The notes under the pieces are model-generated. The model was not told the origin of the DNA. It saw only the letters and a program-made list of their open reading frames with translations, and did no database searches. This document shows, one piece after another, positions 13,010-26,900 of a stretch of 64,000 bases of DNA. How positions within the stretch are numbered: the stretch's first letter is position 1; every line of letters begins with the position of its first letter. Origin of the DNA: Erythrophleum ivorense (taxonomy: Eukaryota; Streptophyta; Magnoliopsida; Fabales; Fabaceae); the NCBI GenBank assembly GCA_026724425.1, contig JAIUCV010000002.1:5151001-5215000 (forward strand), given 5' to 3'. Made by a program: the position numbers and the translations under genes.

Positions 13010-13615
13010 TAGAAAAATTCCTACCACGTCGTTATTTAATAAACTAGAACTATTATATAATTAGGCTGGCACAATATTTTATTTATATGATAGTATTGTG
13101 ATGAAGAATAAAATGTGGATCTTCTATGGTACTCTACTTATATATGATAATGTTATAACGAGTAAAATATAAGACCCACTGCCGCACTATCATATAAATG
13201 GATGAGAAATTTACTTACACTTAATATATTATGTTATCTATATACTATTTAATAACATAAAGTCAAATTACATAATTTAGCTGCATATAATACTCTATTT
13301 ATGTAATAGTACTATAATTAATAATGGGATGTGGGCCTCACATAATACTGCATTTATGTAATAGTATTGTAGTAAATAATAGAATGTGACACACACTATA
13401 GCATTATTACATAAATAAAACGTTGTTAAAGCCTAATTATATAATTTGATTTCATTTCATTAGATAGTATATAAATGATGTGATATATTAGGTATAAGTA
13501 AATTTTTTTCTTAATAGTATTAAGTGATGCTCAATTATATAATTTGAATTCATTTTATTAAATAATATATAGATAACGTTGTATACTAAGTATAAGTAGA
13601 AATTTTTCTAATTCT
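13010..13615. repeat. Nested cluster of the same foldback MITE family
   Basis: Outside the central copy, 13012-13200 reads like a left half and 13530-13610 like a right half of the same family, with the same phrases (taattaggctggcacaat, agtataagtagaaattttt). I infer one copy inserted into another; the exact borders are uncertain. Confidence 0.4.
13205..13510. mobile_element. AT-rich foldback MITE (best preserved copy)
   Basis: The left end (aaatttacttacacttaat, from about 13209) and the right end (ggtataagtaaattttttt, ending about 13510) are long imperfect inverted repeats of about 70 bases. The centre has the recurring phrase catttatgtaatagtattgtag. Related ends at about 13012-13100 and 13535-13610 suggest it is nested in another copy. 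Related sequence recurs at 50617-50825 and 51195-51446. No coding capacity is seen. Confidence 0.6.
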
Positions 13616-14935
13616 TTATGTATTTACTATTAAGTTCTCTAGTAAAAATGTTATGTGTAAGTTTTTTTTTGAAACTATATAAAGACAGAGAGAGAGAGAG
13701 AGAGCTTATTTAAGTAGTCTACTTATACAATTCTTACGCTTATAATATTATTAAAAAAATCTACAAATTCACATAATCACACTTTTTTTAAAATGAAATT
13801 AGGATTATACCATTATGGCATCACCTGTCAAACCGTTCAGTAATTTTTTTCCCCAAGTAGCAAACCTTAAAAAAGTAAAAAAAAAATAAAGAACATTATC
13901 TTCCTAAGCCAAAGAAAATGTTATGTATATATCATTCTTTTATTTTACCTGTAAAATTGTTTAGTAACAAAAATATTATGTACATATCATACTTTTATTT
14001 TACATAAACTACTCATTTACATCTCTCTACGCCGGCTAGAACGGGACTACCTGCTGAATCTGTTCATCTACGATAGTACGATTCAAATAACGAAGATGAG
14101 GAAGAACAAGAAAAATGTGAAACAAAACACTGAAAACTGGATATATGAATTTTATATAAAACATTCTTCATATCTTACATGCTAACTGTTTATACACCAA
14201 CAATGACAAAAAGGATAAAATCATGTACTATTATGAGAATACCGGATCAATTATGACTTTCACTTATGGCCATCCCCTCACATGGGCCAAGAGAGACTGT
14301 GTCAAGCACTCATGATCCTATATTATGTACACATATCAGCTATGGTATAAATTGGACATCAGATAGGTGAAAAGTGGATATTGAAAGGTCAAGAAGACAA
14401 AAATTCCTTGTACACCAGAAGTCGCGATGCGTGGCGCAGCACTTGCTAAGCCTCTTCTAGGAATGATCAAAACTTCACTTCCAGTAAGCAACAAAAAATC
14501 ATGATATCCAAGCAAAAGCACTGAATAGGTAAAGATCTACTCCTTAAATTACCCTTCCTGTTAAAAAGGAGTAACCCATGTCAAAATCATCCTCTAGACT
14601 CCTAGTCAGTGCATCAAGGGAGATGAAAGTGTAAACATCTGCGATGCGCCAACCCCCTATTATGGAGCTCGTTCATGCTGAAGGATAACACGACTAGCAG
14701 ATAAAAATATTGCAGAGATACTAATAGCATCCTGCAGAAAAGAAAAAAACAATTCTTATATGAGTCCATTGACAAGCAGGAGATGGTATTGGTCCCTTCT
14801 TCATATGATATCTACAACACGCAGAACGGTTGACTGTTTTAAACACTTAAACAGAGTTAACCACAAGTTGGATTTGCAAATTTTGCTTCTTTTTGGTCCT
14901 TTAATATCTACCTCTACTTCAGAAGTATAGAACAG
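13616..14935. other. Spacer and probable 3'UTR of the SECA2-type gene
   Basis: AT-rich to about 14.0 kb, then of more balanced composition up to the SECA2 stop. The balanced part (about 14.5-14.9 kb) is probably 3'UTR of the minus-strand gene. No protein is recognisable. Confidence 0.5.
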
Positions 14936-17900
14936 TTACAATTCAAATAGTTCTTGGGACTCCATTGGAGATGCCCAATATTGCAGCAGCGACTCCACAG
15001 TTAACCTTCGAGTCGCACTAAGCATTGAGATGAAAAACCGACAGCCATCAATTTTGTACTCTTCAAGAGGATTTCTATGTCCAAAACTCCTTACATTTAC
15101 CTGTCAGAACTCTGAGATAAGCCTTTTGAAGATAAGAAAGCTCAGAAGGGTCAAAGAGGGCAAAAGGACAAATTACCGCTGAACTGAGTCTATTCATGTT
15201 TACAAGATGATCTCTCCAGAAACAATCTAGCGTTTTCACAAGAACTGCTCTCTGTATTCCACAACAAATTAAATTAAACAAATAAATAATTTTTTCAAAA
15301 AAAGAAATAGAAACTGAAAAGACAAACAATAAATTAACCAGGTATTGTTGGTCTTTTGTTCCCAATCTAGAAAGTATAGGCATTGACGTGAACACAAGTC
15401 ATGATATTGACACAACATGGCGACATAACAAAATCTACTGCATTAATTCTAAGTGCCGCTTAGTGTCATGTCTTGTTTGATGCAAGTATCCGACATGTGC
15501 CAAGCATGGACATGACACATTTTAAAAATCCTAGGGTTGCAATTCTGTTGATATATTAAATGGTTAAAATGCAGTACTGGCACTACCACGGCAAGTTTGC
15601 AATTGTTGTCTATGTTGGTTAATTAACCAATGGTAACAAAAAATTTACCCACATAAAAGTGCACTTGAAGAGAATATCTGACCTCAATTTCCTTTACATG
15701 TCTTTCGTCGTAACCAGACTCTTCAACAACATTTAAATATGAAGCAATTAGAAAATCACCAAGGTACTTGCGAAGAAGATTAGTAACTGTCCGATAATTT
15801 CCATCCCTACATTAGACAAGCCAGTGGTGAGTGGTAGAATTGTGTATATACGTAAATTTCTTACATCTGCTATGGAGCAATTAACTCACTTAATTAAATC
15901 ATCAGAGCAAATAGCAAGCCAACGTCTTAATGAAGAGCCCTTCCGGCGAATTCCCCGGAAGGCATTTGGAGGTGCTGGCAAATTTGGAAGGGAAAAGTTG
16001 ACAATATCAATGGAACCCACATCATGCAATTGCCCAAGTGATTTCAGCAAAGTGTCTTTAGTAATCCCTGCAAAAGATTCTGCTACATTCTGTTTGAGCT
16101 TATTCTGCTATAATAGAATAATATTTCACTCTGCCAAAATAAGATAAGAGGAAGAATAATAAGCTTACCATGCAACAGCTTTCCACCGACTGTCACAAAC
16201 TCTTTAATAAGTTTACTCAAATCCCAGCTGCCCAGATGCTACAACACCCAAAAAAAGCAATAAATAAAAGGAATTGGTGAATAGAAAAATATATCATGCT
16301 AGAGGAAATCTTAACCACCTTTTGCGGATCAACGTTACCGAACACAATCTCATCCACCACAGCTTGCATGTACCTATAAGAAATTCTCTCTAAATTATAA
16401 CGGAGCCACTAGATGTGGGATAGCGGTGACTGGTAAGAGGTTTGGGTAAATTGCAAGAGATTTAGGTTCAAACTTCTGTATTTTTATGTATTATTAAAAA
16501 TTTAGGAGGGATGAGGGTGAGAAAAAAAGAAAGAAATAACGGAAGGAAAGGAAATACAACAAAAAGCCCTGATAACCAACAAAAGTGACTACAAAGATGA
16601 TTTAAAAGAATCTGATGAAAACCAGTGACATTCACTAAAAAATGCTTGCAAATAATGTACACATTTTCCGTGTATGCATTATTTGTGCTATATGTCAATC
16701 AACAAAGATGTCAAATGAGCATAAAAAGGGCAAGAACAGAAAATAGAGGATACATAATACTAACTTGAACAGAGTTACCAAAGAACTCATTTAACTCCTA
16801 AACAAAACATGATACATCCTCATCCCACCAAATAAATGCTTGAAGTCTATAAATCTGCCCCTTCATTTTCCTCCTACACACTTTGAATCAATTTATATGA
16901 CTTACGCTCCATGCATTATATCAAAACTATGAAACAGTTACAAATATTAGCATGCTGGAACACCTGAAAGTATGTTATCTTGTAAGATAGGCATCGGATT
17001 AGTCATCATGAATGAGAATTAAAAGGAACTCACTGGAATATGTGTTGGGAACAACTTTCATCATCTCCTGTTAAAATTAACTGCCTAAGTTCATAAACAT
17101 GCTTTCGTTGCACCTGATAATAGAATAATTAGAAAAACAAATTAGTTTCTAAAGATGATTTTCAGACTTCCGAAGTACGCTCCAAAAATTCAATTCCAGA
17201 TAGATGAATGAATTTAATTCATGAAATCAAACTTCAACAAGCACCCTAGTACTTTTAAGTTTCATCTGACAAGGATTTTAAAAGATTTTGAGAGGGAGAC
17301 TGACAAAAGTTAATACTGGACATATCTGATCAGTGCAGAGCACTAAAGAGAAGCCATAAACATAATTCTATCCAATAACACATTTAATACTAAGATATGC
17401 CCTTGAAGATGCAGGCATTCCTCTCCAACCAGATAAACCAACAAATCCCATAAACCGCACAATGTGCCATTGCCACAAAGTTTGTTCTTTCATACGAAGA
17501 TGCCTCAAGGGTAGAGTTCACTAACAGTGGAGATAACTCCCAATATTGTCTTTTATTCACAAAGAAGCCAGGGGGACGAGGCTTATCAAAACTATAAAAG
17601 ATACTTCACAATTTTTCCACAAATCTTGAATGTAATATAAACCTTTCCTTTGATCTATGAAGGATTGAAACATGAGCAAATGCTGTCTAATAGCAAAGAT
17701 AAAGACGGCCAAAGTAGAGGAAAATTTTGGGTTCAATATTCATTAATTAAATGTGAGACTAAACTTTGCATCTTTCTTGTTCTTTTAGAGAATTGAGAGT
17801 TTCTCATATGCAAATTATTTTTATAATAAACAAAGTTTGCTAAGAAATAAGGTCAAAATCTTCCTTCTTGGAAAATACTCATTATTTGATTTTACGAAGT

Positions 17901-20900
17901 TACAGAAATCTAAAATGTCATTTCAATGACTGAAAAATGTTTTTAGACAGTAGACAAGATCCAACTAATTACACAATCTCACCAGAGTATGTTTTGAGAC
18001 ATCTACTTGATGGAAACATACCTCTAATACTTCATCAAACTCAACTAGGCTCTTCCTTATGCCGAAGAAGTGCTTCTCTGCATTAATTTGCAGTGCCAAG
18101 AGCTATACGCGTGATAATCCCAGTTAGTAATTGGAAGATAACATTCAACTAGCACAATATATGAATAAATAATATCAGGAAATGAGGATGTATGGAGAAG
18201 AAAACATATTAATAGATGAAAAAAAAAATCACAATTCCCAAATCAATCAGAATGCAAAATAAGTAAACCGTGACCTGCTTCACAATGGCATCACCCTCAA
18301 TTGGCATATCCTCATCATTTGTAATCTTTGATATAAGTCTCACAGCCCATTCAGTATCAAAATTGAACTTCCGAAACATTTCATCCTGCAAGCTATTTCA
18401 TGATGAGATAATGTGAGAACAGGCTGACCATCCTCATTTTGTAAGCCACACCTCATTACTCCCAGTCCCACTCACTATAGAACTGATAGAAGTGAACAGA
18501 AAAGAAATAGAAAACAATTATAGTCATATAACCCAAGGTTCTTGCTCTTAAACCTAAAAACAACAAATATAATAATAGAGAAAAAGATAGAACCTCAATT
18601 CAAACTTTTACCTCAATGACAAATTATACTCAAGACAATAAAAGTGGTTTTTGGCTTGCTGCAATTCAGTTTTGTATTTGAAAAGAAACTTTAAATGCTC
18701 ATAAAAACCTCTAAATTCTATATTGACCTTGCAGTTTTCATAAATTTGATATCCACACAACTATTGAGATGAAGTTTGTTAATATTTACACCCAAACTTA
18801 TCCATATTACCTACTCAATGCTAACGTATAACATTATATCATAACCAACCCACTTCCCTTTATTTCAATACTTATACTATTAGAAGTACCCCAGTGAGAA
18901 GGAATAATCAGATCAATCATAAATTGTACTATTTCATCCTATCAAAAGTGGGTAAGTTAACAAAGGATTGAACAATTAGGCTCCAAACAACATTTGATAA
19001 CAGAATGACCACTTAAGTGGACCAAAAAATCCAAATTTTATATGAACACAAGTTTTTTCTAGATTATTTATTTCAATAAATACAAAGAGGAAAAAGAACA
19101 GTAAAGATAAAGAGATGACTATCCTTTTTTTATTTAAATCACAATGATAATTTCTGAAAAAACAGGGAGCTTAAGCAAAACAATCAATGTGAATATGCTA
19201 GGACAGAAGCAGGTTGAAGCATCTAGTCAAGGCTCTGAGGAACAAAAATTCTTATATGGCACGTCAGTACAAAGTTTCAAAAGTAAAACCTAACATGTTC
19301 AATGGTCACAACTACCAAGATATATGAAAAACATGTAGTAGTAATAGTAGTAGTAGTAGTAGTAGTAGTAGTATATGATACCTGACCATAAACCGTGTTG
19401 ATCCAAGATCCCCCTGCCTTCCGGCTCTGCCACGGAGCTGGAGAAAAGATTATCACAAATGGATTAAAACCATATGTAAAACACATGTATTAAGGATAAT
19501 GATTACAATATAAAATGACATCACTGAAAGGAGAAAATCACAAGCTTAACATTATCAAGGTTAAACTTATGATGGCTAATTAGAACTTTAACTAGATTAC
19601 TCTCAAACCATGAAGAAATCTCATGGACTTCTCACTGGATGAATAGGAAACATTTTATCAATTTTCACGTTATACCTTCCATAATGTTTCACTTTTGAAT
19701 AGCTATAACACTTCAATAGCAACTTCAAATAATTCCAAGTTCAAGATGGTATTAAGTTCAGTGAAAATACGACAATATTCTCCTTAAATTGATGGACAAC
19801 CATAGCACAGTAAACTAAAATTTAGATCTAACAGCATAGGCAGTCAAATTAACTTATAACTGTCTGCAGAAGAGATACACACACACACAACCATCTATCT
19901 CCAAAAACTTGAAATTCTGTGACAATAAGTATAATTTGAAACATTAATAACTTCATTACATATAAAATCTAGCAATTCATCCAAGAGATGTATCCAAGAG
20001 TTGCCACATCATTGTTTCATGCAGTGAATTAAAGATGCACTAAGTCTACCAGTAGAGGCTCGGTATTTGACTGCTCAAAAGAATCATTTTAACAAAAAAC
20101 ATACATAAGAGATTTGATACAGTCAAAATTCATCAAGCCAGAAGTCCATAGCACACTAAAGAATATTGCTCAATGTAGCATACTTGTAACCACTTAGATT
20201 GTCACTATGTTCAAGTACCCACCTGGTTATCGATTCTTCGGGACTCATGCAAAGAGGTACCAATCACATGAAGGCCCCCAAGTCTTTTCACCTCAGACCC
20301 TTCATGCAAACAGTGCTTTTCACAATCCTTCAGAACTGACAAATAGGCAAGTGCTACTGTTGGACCAAGAGGGTACATCTCAGATTCTTCATTTGCAAGC
20401 TTTTCCAACTCATTCAAATTATATGACTGACTCATTTCAACAGCCTCTGAGATAAAAGATTTAGCCTTCTGATATGACCAGCTTTTGCCTTCACTTTTGG
20501 ATACATATTTAGCTGAGTAAATCATGTTGCAAATAATATCACATTTTTGAGTTACATTTATTTAACAATGATGAATAAAAGAAACAAAATTTCATCTAAA
20601 TTGAAAAAATTTCAAGATTAGAATCACAGACCCATTAAGGCTGTCTTAGCCAATAAAGCCAGTGACGATGATCCAACCTTTATCTTGGGAAGCACCTGTA
20701 CCAAAAGATTCATTAATTAAATCATAAAATTTTGAAAAATAATAATAATAATTAATATAGATGTAGAAACTTTGGGTCCAATAATCCTTTGCACTTAAAA
20801 GGAGACAAATTCCTACTCTAACTAAAAGATGTAACATAATGCTAATCCTATTTTAATCTAAACAAAACACTTAAACTAATTCTAAATGGAAAGAAACATT

Positions 20901-23900
20901 ATCCAAAATAACTATAAATAAATAAACCTTAATTAAAACAAAACAAATAAACCAATAATTCATGGTTCTCATCTCTTGTTTTTGGCTTCTATTTTGGTGG
21001 CTTGCCATGAATTTTTCAGCAAACATCCTCGGTGTAACCACTTTTTTGGCAATGATCACACCATAATTTTGCCCATCTTTTTGATCTATTATCATTGTTG
21101 TAAGCTGTTGGGCCACGTGCGGCCAGTGCACTGGCTCCATCTTGATTTGGATAAGTGCTGGAACTTTTTGTTGGTAACCATGTTGTTTGGTTGCTGTTTG
21201 GGCATTCTGTTCTTCATGTTCACCCTGTCTTGCTTGCGTTTTTTAGTCGCTTAGTTTATTAGTGATAGTTAATATTTTATTTTTGCCTTTTTTTATTATG
21301 TTGTCAACTAGTGGGCTAAGCCCATTTTTATCCTTTTGTACCTTAATTTTTTCTATAAATAAAACAGAAGCAGGAGTTTGAGCCCTGATCCTTGGCCATC
21401 TTTTAGAGAAGTCTTTCATATGCTCAAAATAGAAGAGATTAGAAAAAAGCTAACATTTGGCATTTCAAAGAGTCTAGTTGAGACTGTTGATAGTTTTGCC
21501 TTAGTAGTTAGGGGCCCCAACTTAAGTGACTACCGGCTAAAAAAATCAAAATAAGCTCTAATGTGAACATTGCAACAAGGTTAGGCACTCACAAGTGCTG
21601 GACGCTACATGGCAAACCGAATAATTATAAAGGGAAACAGAAGCAAGAAGTGAGGGGGTATGCTATGGCTAGTGAAGACCAGAAACCATCTAGCAATTCA
21701 TCACTCAACAAAGAACTCATTGAGTTGTTACATCATGTGCTTGGGCAAAAAACTCAACCTGACAAAGTAGTGGAAGCAGGTCCTGTAGCTTAATTAGGTA
21801 ATTATCCCACTGCATTAAACACATGAGCTCAGTAAGGTAATACTAGGGTGATAGATTCCAGTACCATTGATCATATGATAGGCAATCCCCCATGCCTTGA
21901 TAGTTTAGTAACTCTTTCTGTTAAGACCAATGTTAGTGATATGATGCTTTTACATTATCATTTGGGTCATCCCAACTTTAAATATCTCAAGAGATTATAC
22001 CCAAAATTATTTAATAAAATTCTCCTTTTCAATGTGAAGTGTGTCAATTGTCTAAGCATGTTAGATCCACTTATTCCTCTCACCCTCATATTTTATCTAA
22101 ACCTTTTTCTCTAAAATACATAGTGACGTGTGGGGCCCATCCAAAATTAAAACAATTTATGGGGCCAAATGATGTGTGATGTTTATTGATGATCATATTC
22201 ACCTTACCTAGATTTATCTCTTGAAAAAAAAATCTAAAGGACCCGCGTTTTTTAAGGTTTTGTACTCCCTTATTCAAAATCAGTTTCATACAAACATTGA
22301 ACTGCTTCAAACTAATAATGGGAGAGAATTTTTTAATGCTTTCCTTGTTGAGTTTTTGAGAGAAAAAGGTATTTGACACTAAAGTTCATGTGTTGACAGT
22401 CCTCAACAAAATGTGGTCTCTAAGAGAAAAAATAGACACCTTCTTAAGGTCACTAGATCTCTAATGATTGCCTCACACATGTCTAAACCTTATTGGGGGG
22501 AAGCTATTCTCACAATCACTTATCTCATAAACTCTCCACCAAAACTTTACATTATGTCACTCCTTATGATCAACTCTTAAAATCCTATGCAAGCACTAAA
22601 ATCCTTCACTCTTTGCCTCCAATAATTTTTTATTGCATGGCATTTGTGCATATCTACCATAAAGGAAAACTTGACCCAACTTCTTTAAATGTGTATTCCT
22701 CAGGTATTCTCCAACCAAAAGAGGGTATAAGTGTTATTTTCCCATCACTAACCCTTTTTTATCACAATGGATGTGACTTTCCTAGAAACTCAACCTTACT
22801 TCCACAAAACGCCCATTCAAAGGAAGAGTCAAGATGAATGAGGTTTTCTTCATATACATTTACCCTCATCCAAGCCTTTAACTAGCCATCACAGCCCTAC
22901 TCCCTCTCAAACCTATCCAAATTTCCTTGTTATAGCTCCTAAAGACCATGATGATTCTTCTAAACCACCTTCCTCCACTGTTACAGCCCCTAAACTTATT
23001 TCACAGCTCCAACCTGAGTCAAACAATGAGAATGAGGGTCACAAACAGAAAGAGCTACAAGTTTACTCATGAAGGAAGGAAATAAGTGAGACAGAACCCT
23101 GCAGACTTTAAGGACAACACGATGAGTCCCCTCTAAGTCTAGGTAACATAGATGATGATTTAAATGTGCCTATTGCATTGAGAAAGGGCATTAGATCTTG
23201 TACTCTTCATCCTATTCGAAAGTATGTTGCTTGTGGCAAGTTGTCTTCCAAAATGCAAACTTTTGTTGCTAGTCTCTCATAGGAGAAATTACCTCATACT
23301 CTTGATGAAACCTTACAAACACATGAATGGAGAGTGGCTGTTCAAGAGGAGGTTAATGAACTCGAGAAGAATGGAATCTAGAAGATAGTAGATCTTCCTA
23401 AAAGAAAGAAAATAGTAAGTTGCAAATAGGTGTTCACAATCAAGTATAACGCAGATGGGAGCATTAATTGACTTAAGGCAAGGCTAATGATAAAAAGATT
23501 TACTCAAACCCATGAAGTGGATTACTAGGAGACTTTTGTTCCTATAGCCGAGTTTAATACCATTAAGTACTTCTTCTCTCATTGGTTGCGAATTTAGATT
23601 GGTTGCTTTACCAATTAGATGTAAAGAATGCATTTTTTAATGGAGATCTAGATGAAAAGGTGTGTATGGAAATACCACCAAGCTTTGATGCTAAAATAGG
23701 TGGAAAAACAAAGGTGTGTAGACTGCACAAGTCTCTTTATGGTCTTAAACAATCACCCAGAGCTTGCTTTGACAAGTTCACAAAAGCTTTTAAAAGCTAT
23801 AGTTATAATTAAGGTCAATCTGATCATATTCTATTCACCACGTTCTTTTTTGAAGGTGAAATAGCTATTTTGATTGTCTATGTAAATGATATAATAGTAA

Positions 23901-26900
23901 CTGGTAATTTTGAAGCAGAAATTATGTGGCTAAAAAGTGTTTTAGCGAAGGAGTTTGAAATCAAGTTACTAGGTAACCTGAAGTATTTCTTGGTTATGGA
24001 AGTTGCCTATTCAAAAAGAGGAGTTATCACACAAAGAAAGTATATCCTTGATCTTTTGGGAGACTAATATGCTGGGTTGTAAGCTAATAGAGACTCCTAT
24101 AGAAACCACGTACAAAATGGGATTCAAGAAGGATGGTCCACCTGTGGACACTAGGTGATACCAGAGACTTATACAGAAACTGATCTATTTGTCTCATAGT
24201 AGGCCTGACATCAGTTTCTCAATAAGTGAGGTTAGCCAATTTATGAATAGGCCTACAAGAGGAGCACATTTTTGCCATTGTTAGAATCTTGAAGTACTTG
24301 AAGATGACACCAGGAAAGGGTATTTATTTTAAGAAGGGCACTGAGAAAAGTATAATAGTGTACACTAATATTGGCAAGCTCCATCACTAATAAGAGATCT
24401 ACCTCAGCATACTATAGCTATGTATAGGATAATTTGGTTACCTAGAGAAGTAAGAAGCAATCAGTAATTGCAAGCAGTGGCGTAGAAACTGAGTATAAGG
24501 TTTATCATAGAGGATTTATGACGGGTCGTGGTTGACGCATCTCCTAAGTGAATTGAGAATCTCTATTGAAGCACCTATAAAGGTATTATGTGATAATATG
24601 GCCACAATCAGTATAATGAAGAATCCTGTTCATCATAATAAAACCAAGCATGTGGAACTCAAGAATTTTACCAAAGAGGAGCTAGACAATGGAATTTTTG
24701 AGCTTTGTCACACACATACTCAGTTTCAAGTAGCTGACCTCTTTACGAAGGTTGTGTCGCATGTTAAATTTGAGAATTTGACCGGGAAGCTGGGAATGCA
24801 TAATCTCTCCTCTCCAACTTGAGGGGAAGTGTTGGTAATAGTGTTGTTTGGTTACTGTTTGAGCATTTTATTCTTCATGTTCTACTCTCTATCTTGCTTG
24901 CATTCTTAAGTTGCTTGGCTTATTAGTAATAGTTAATATTTTATTTGTCTTTTTCTTTTAATTATGTTGTTAGCTAGTGAGCTAAGCCCATTTTTATCCT
25001 TTTGTACCCCAATTTTGTAAATAAATAAAACGGAGTCAGACAGAGTATGACTCTAACTAATTTCAGCCGAAAAAAAAAACACTTTTAATCAACTTCCTTC
25101 AACTCTCCTTGCACCATACTTTTGAAAACACAACTTTAATTGAAGGTAGAGGTGTTATAGCAAATATCCTTCCACATACCTCATCAAATGTGCTATTTAG
25201 GTCCATGAGAAATTTATAAATTTGCCTCTTCTCAACATCTTTTTGTAGTTTGCTGCATCAGCAATGCATTCCCATATGTGGACCTCCAACACGTCCAGTT
25301 TAAGTGCATATAATTATTGGTTTACAGACATCTCCCCCTATTTTAACTTATGTATTTCTATATTAAACACTTGTAAAGCATTCTCTTAGGTTGAATATGA
25401 TTCTCGAGCAACTTTCCAAATCTTAAGAGCCATCTTATATAAGAGAAAATCTTCCACTATCTTGAATGTCACTAAATTAACTAGCAAAATTATCACCATG
25501 TGATTCTCGGCATGTCAAATCTTGTGTTTGGCATCACTTATCTCAATCTGGCAGGCTCAGCCATATAAATAGTTCTCCTGTCCCTTCCCACAAATAAACA
25601 TGAGGACAATTGTTTCCATTGAAGGTGATTGTTCCTGTTAAAGGTGATTGTTCCCGTTAGGTCTATGACTTGTAATCAAGATTGGTGTGGTGTCACAGGT
25701 GGTTGGACAACTTTGAATAGTTATCTTTGTGGATGATCTTGGAGTTTCATTATTCAGGAGGGTTTGGCAGCCATACTTAGGTGTAGGTTTGGTTCAAGTT
25801 GATGAAGCTCTGATACCATGTAGAAATTTATAATTTAATAATGCTTTGAGCTTATTTTATTGAATGGCAATTGTGTTCATTTAGAGAAGATAAAAACAAA
25901 GCAAACTCCTACTCCAACTAAAAAACGTAACTTAATGCTAAATTTATCCTAGTCAAAACAGAACATTTAAACTAATATTATCAAAATCAAATTAGAACAC
26001 TTAAAATAATTCTAAACACATGGAAGCGTAATCTAAAAATAACTAAAAAAAAAAGCCTTAATTAAAAAAAAAATTAGTAAAATAACCAAAATCAACTTAG
26101 TTGAAATAGACATATTTTCTAGCAAGAAGAAGAAACAGCATGGATTACCTTTTGTGAAATTGCCCCACCAGCAAGTTCAATATTAGAAGCCTCTGGTGTC
26201 AAAAATGAAAGTAAGCTGTCCTCTATAATTTCTCTGGCGAGCATCTATGCATACCAGGAAAGAGTAGGCCCAAAGTCACTTCCAAGATCAAACTCAAGCC
26301 AAAGTGACACTTCAAACAAGATATATCATATTGCGGAAGATATGCAAATGCTTTTATGAACTTCTAGACATTGAAGATGTTACTGACAAAATATGCTTGT
26401 ATATATTGTTCACAGTCACACAGAACACTAGCCACAAATAACTCATCTCACTGGGACACCTACTTTTGGATTTCCACCAAGGATTATATCTGTGCCCCTG
26501 CCTGCCATATTTGTAGAGATTGTAATGGCATTTTTACGCCCTGCCTGCGCAACAATCTCAGCTTCTCTTGCAGCATACTGATTTATTATTAAAAAAAAAA
26601 AGGAAGCTAAAATGGTGAGAGAGGAAAGATAAAGAATTTTCTAGGAAGTCATACGACAAAGACAGAGAACATTTGAATTGGAAGATACCAGCAAATTATA
26701 CTTTCACAAACCTTGGGTCGAGCATTCAGGACATTGTGGGGAATATTCCATTCCTTAAGCAGACCAGACAAAAGTTCAGAATTTTCTACACTGCATTAAG
26801 AAAGAAGTATGGATACAATTATCCTCTCAACGATGGATCATTACAAAGTCAATGTGCAAATACAATAAATATCCAATCTGCTCAAGTAAAGCATCAAAGA

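Larger units (their letters stand above)
21169..25081 (+). mobile_element. Inner Ty1/copia retrotransposon, degenerate, nested in the outer element
   Basis: About 3.9 kb, TG...CA, flanked by the 5-bp duplication ctttt. Similar LTRs lie at each end and a purine tract gaggggaag (24821-24829) precedes the 3' LTR. The order of coding relics (gag tail, protease, integrase, reverse transcriptase, RNase H) marks it as copia. It is antisense to SECA2. Gag is almost wholly missing and the pol frame is broken, so it cannot move by itself. Confidence 0.9.
20970..25806 (-). pseudogene. gag relic of the outer copia-type element (interrupted)
   Basis: Between the primer-binding site and the 3' LTR, minus-strand sequence resembles plant copia gag. 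The first part (25806-25087) has a region like IYKFLMDLNSTFDEV. After removal of the inner element and one TSD copy, the frame continues into 21163-20970 with SALAARGP and a CCHC knuckle CDHCQKSGYTEDVC. It has in-frame stops (for example just after the knuckle) and is dead. The inner element splits it between 25087 and 21163. Confidence 0.75.
20762..26094 (-). mobile_element. Outer Ty1/copia-type element, gag-only, split by a second element
   Basis: Two related direct repeats, 26094-25819 and 20962-20762, act as 5' and 3' LTRs on the minus strand; both begin TG and end CA. Directly after the 5' LTR lies a primer-binding site TGGTATCAGAGC (25818-25807) matching initiator-tRNA-Met, typical of copia elements. 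The inside has gag-like sequence ending in a CCHC zinc knuckle and a KIHGKP motif. There is no protease, integrase or reverse transcriptase before the 3' LTR, so it is non-autonomous. It lies in the same orientation as SECA2, in intron 19. I found no matching target duplication at its ends. Confidence 0.8.

Noticed and set aside
16468..16698. 76-codon minus-strand frame in a SECA2 intron
   Set aside because: Low complexity and flanked by clear SECA2 exons; likely chance.
20757..26099. Target duplication for the outer copia element
   Set aside because: The flanking 5-mers (ataga and actta) do not match, so I claim none.
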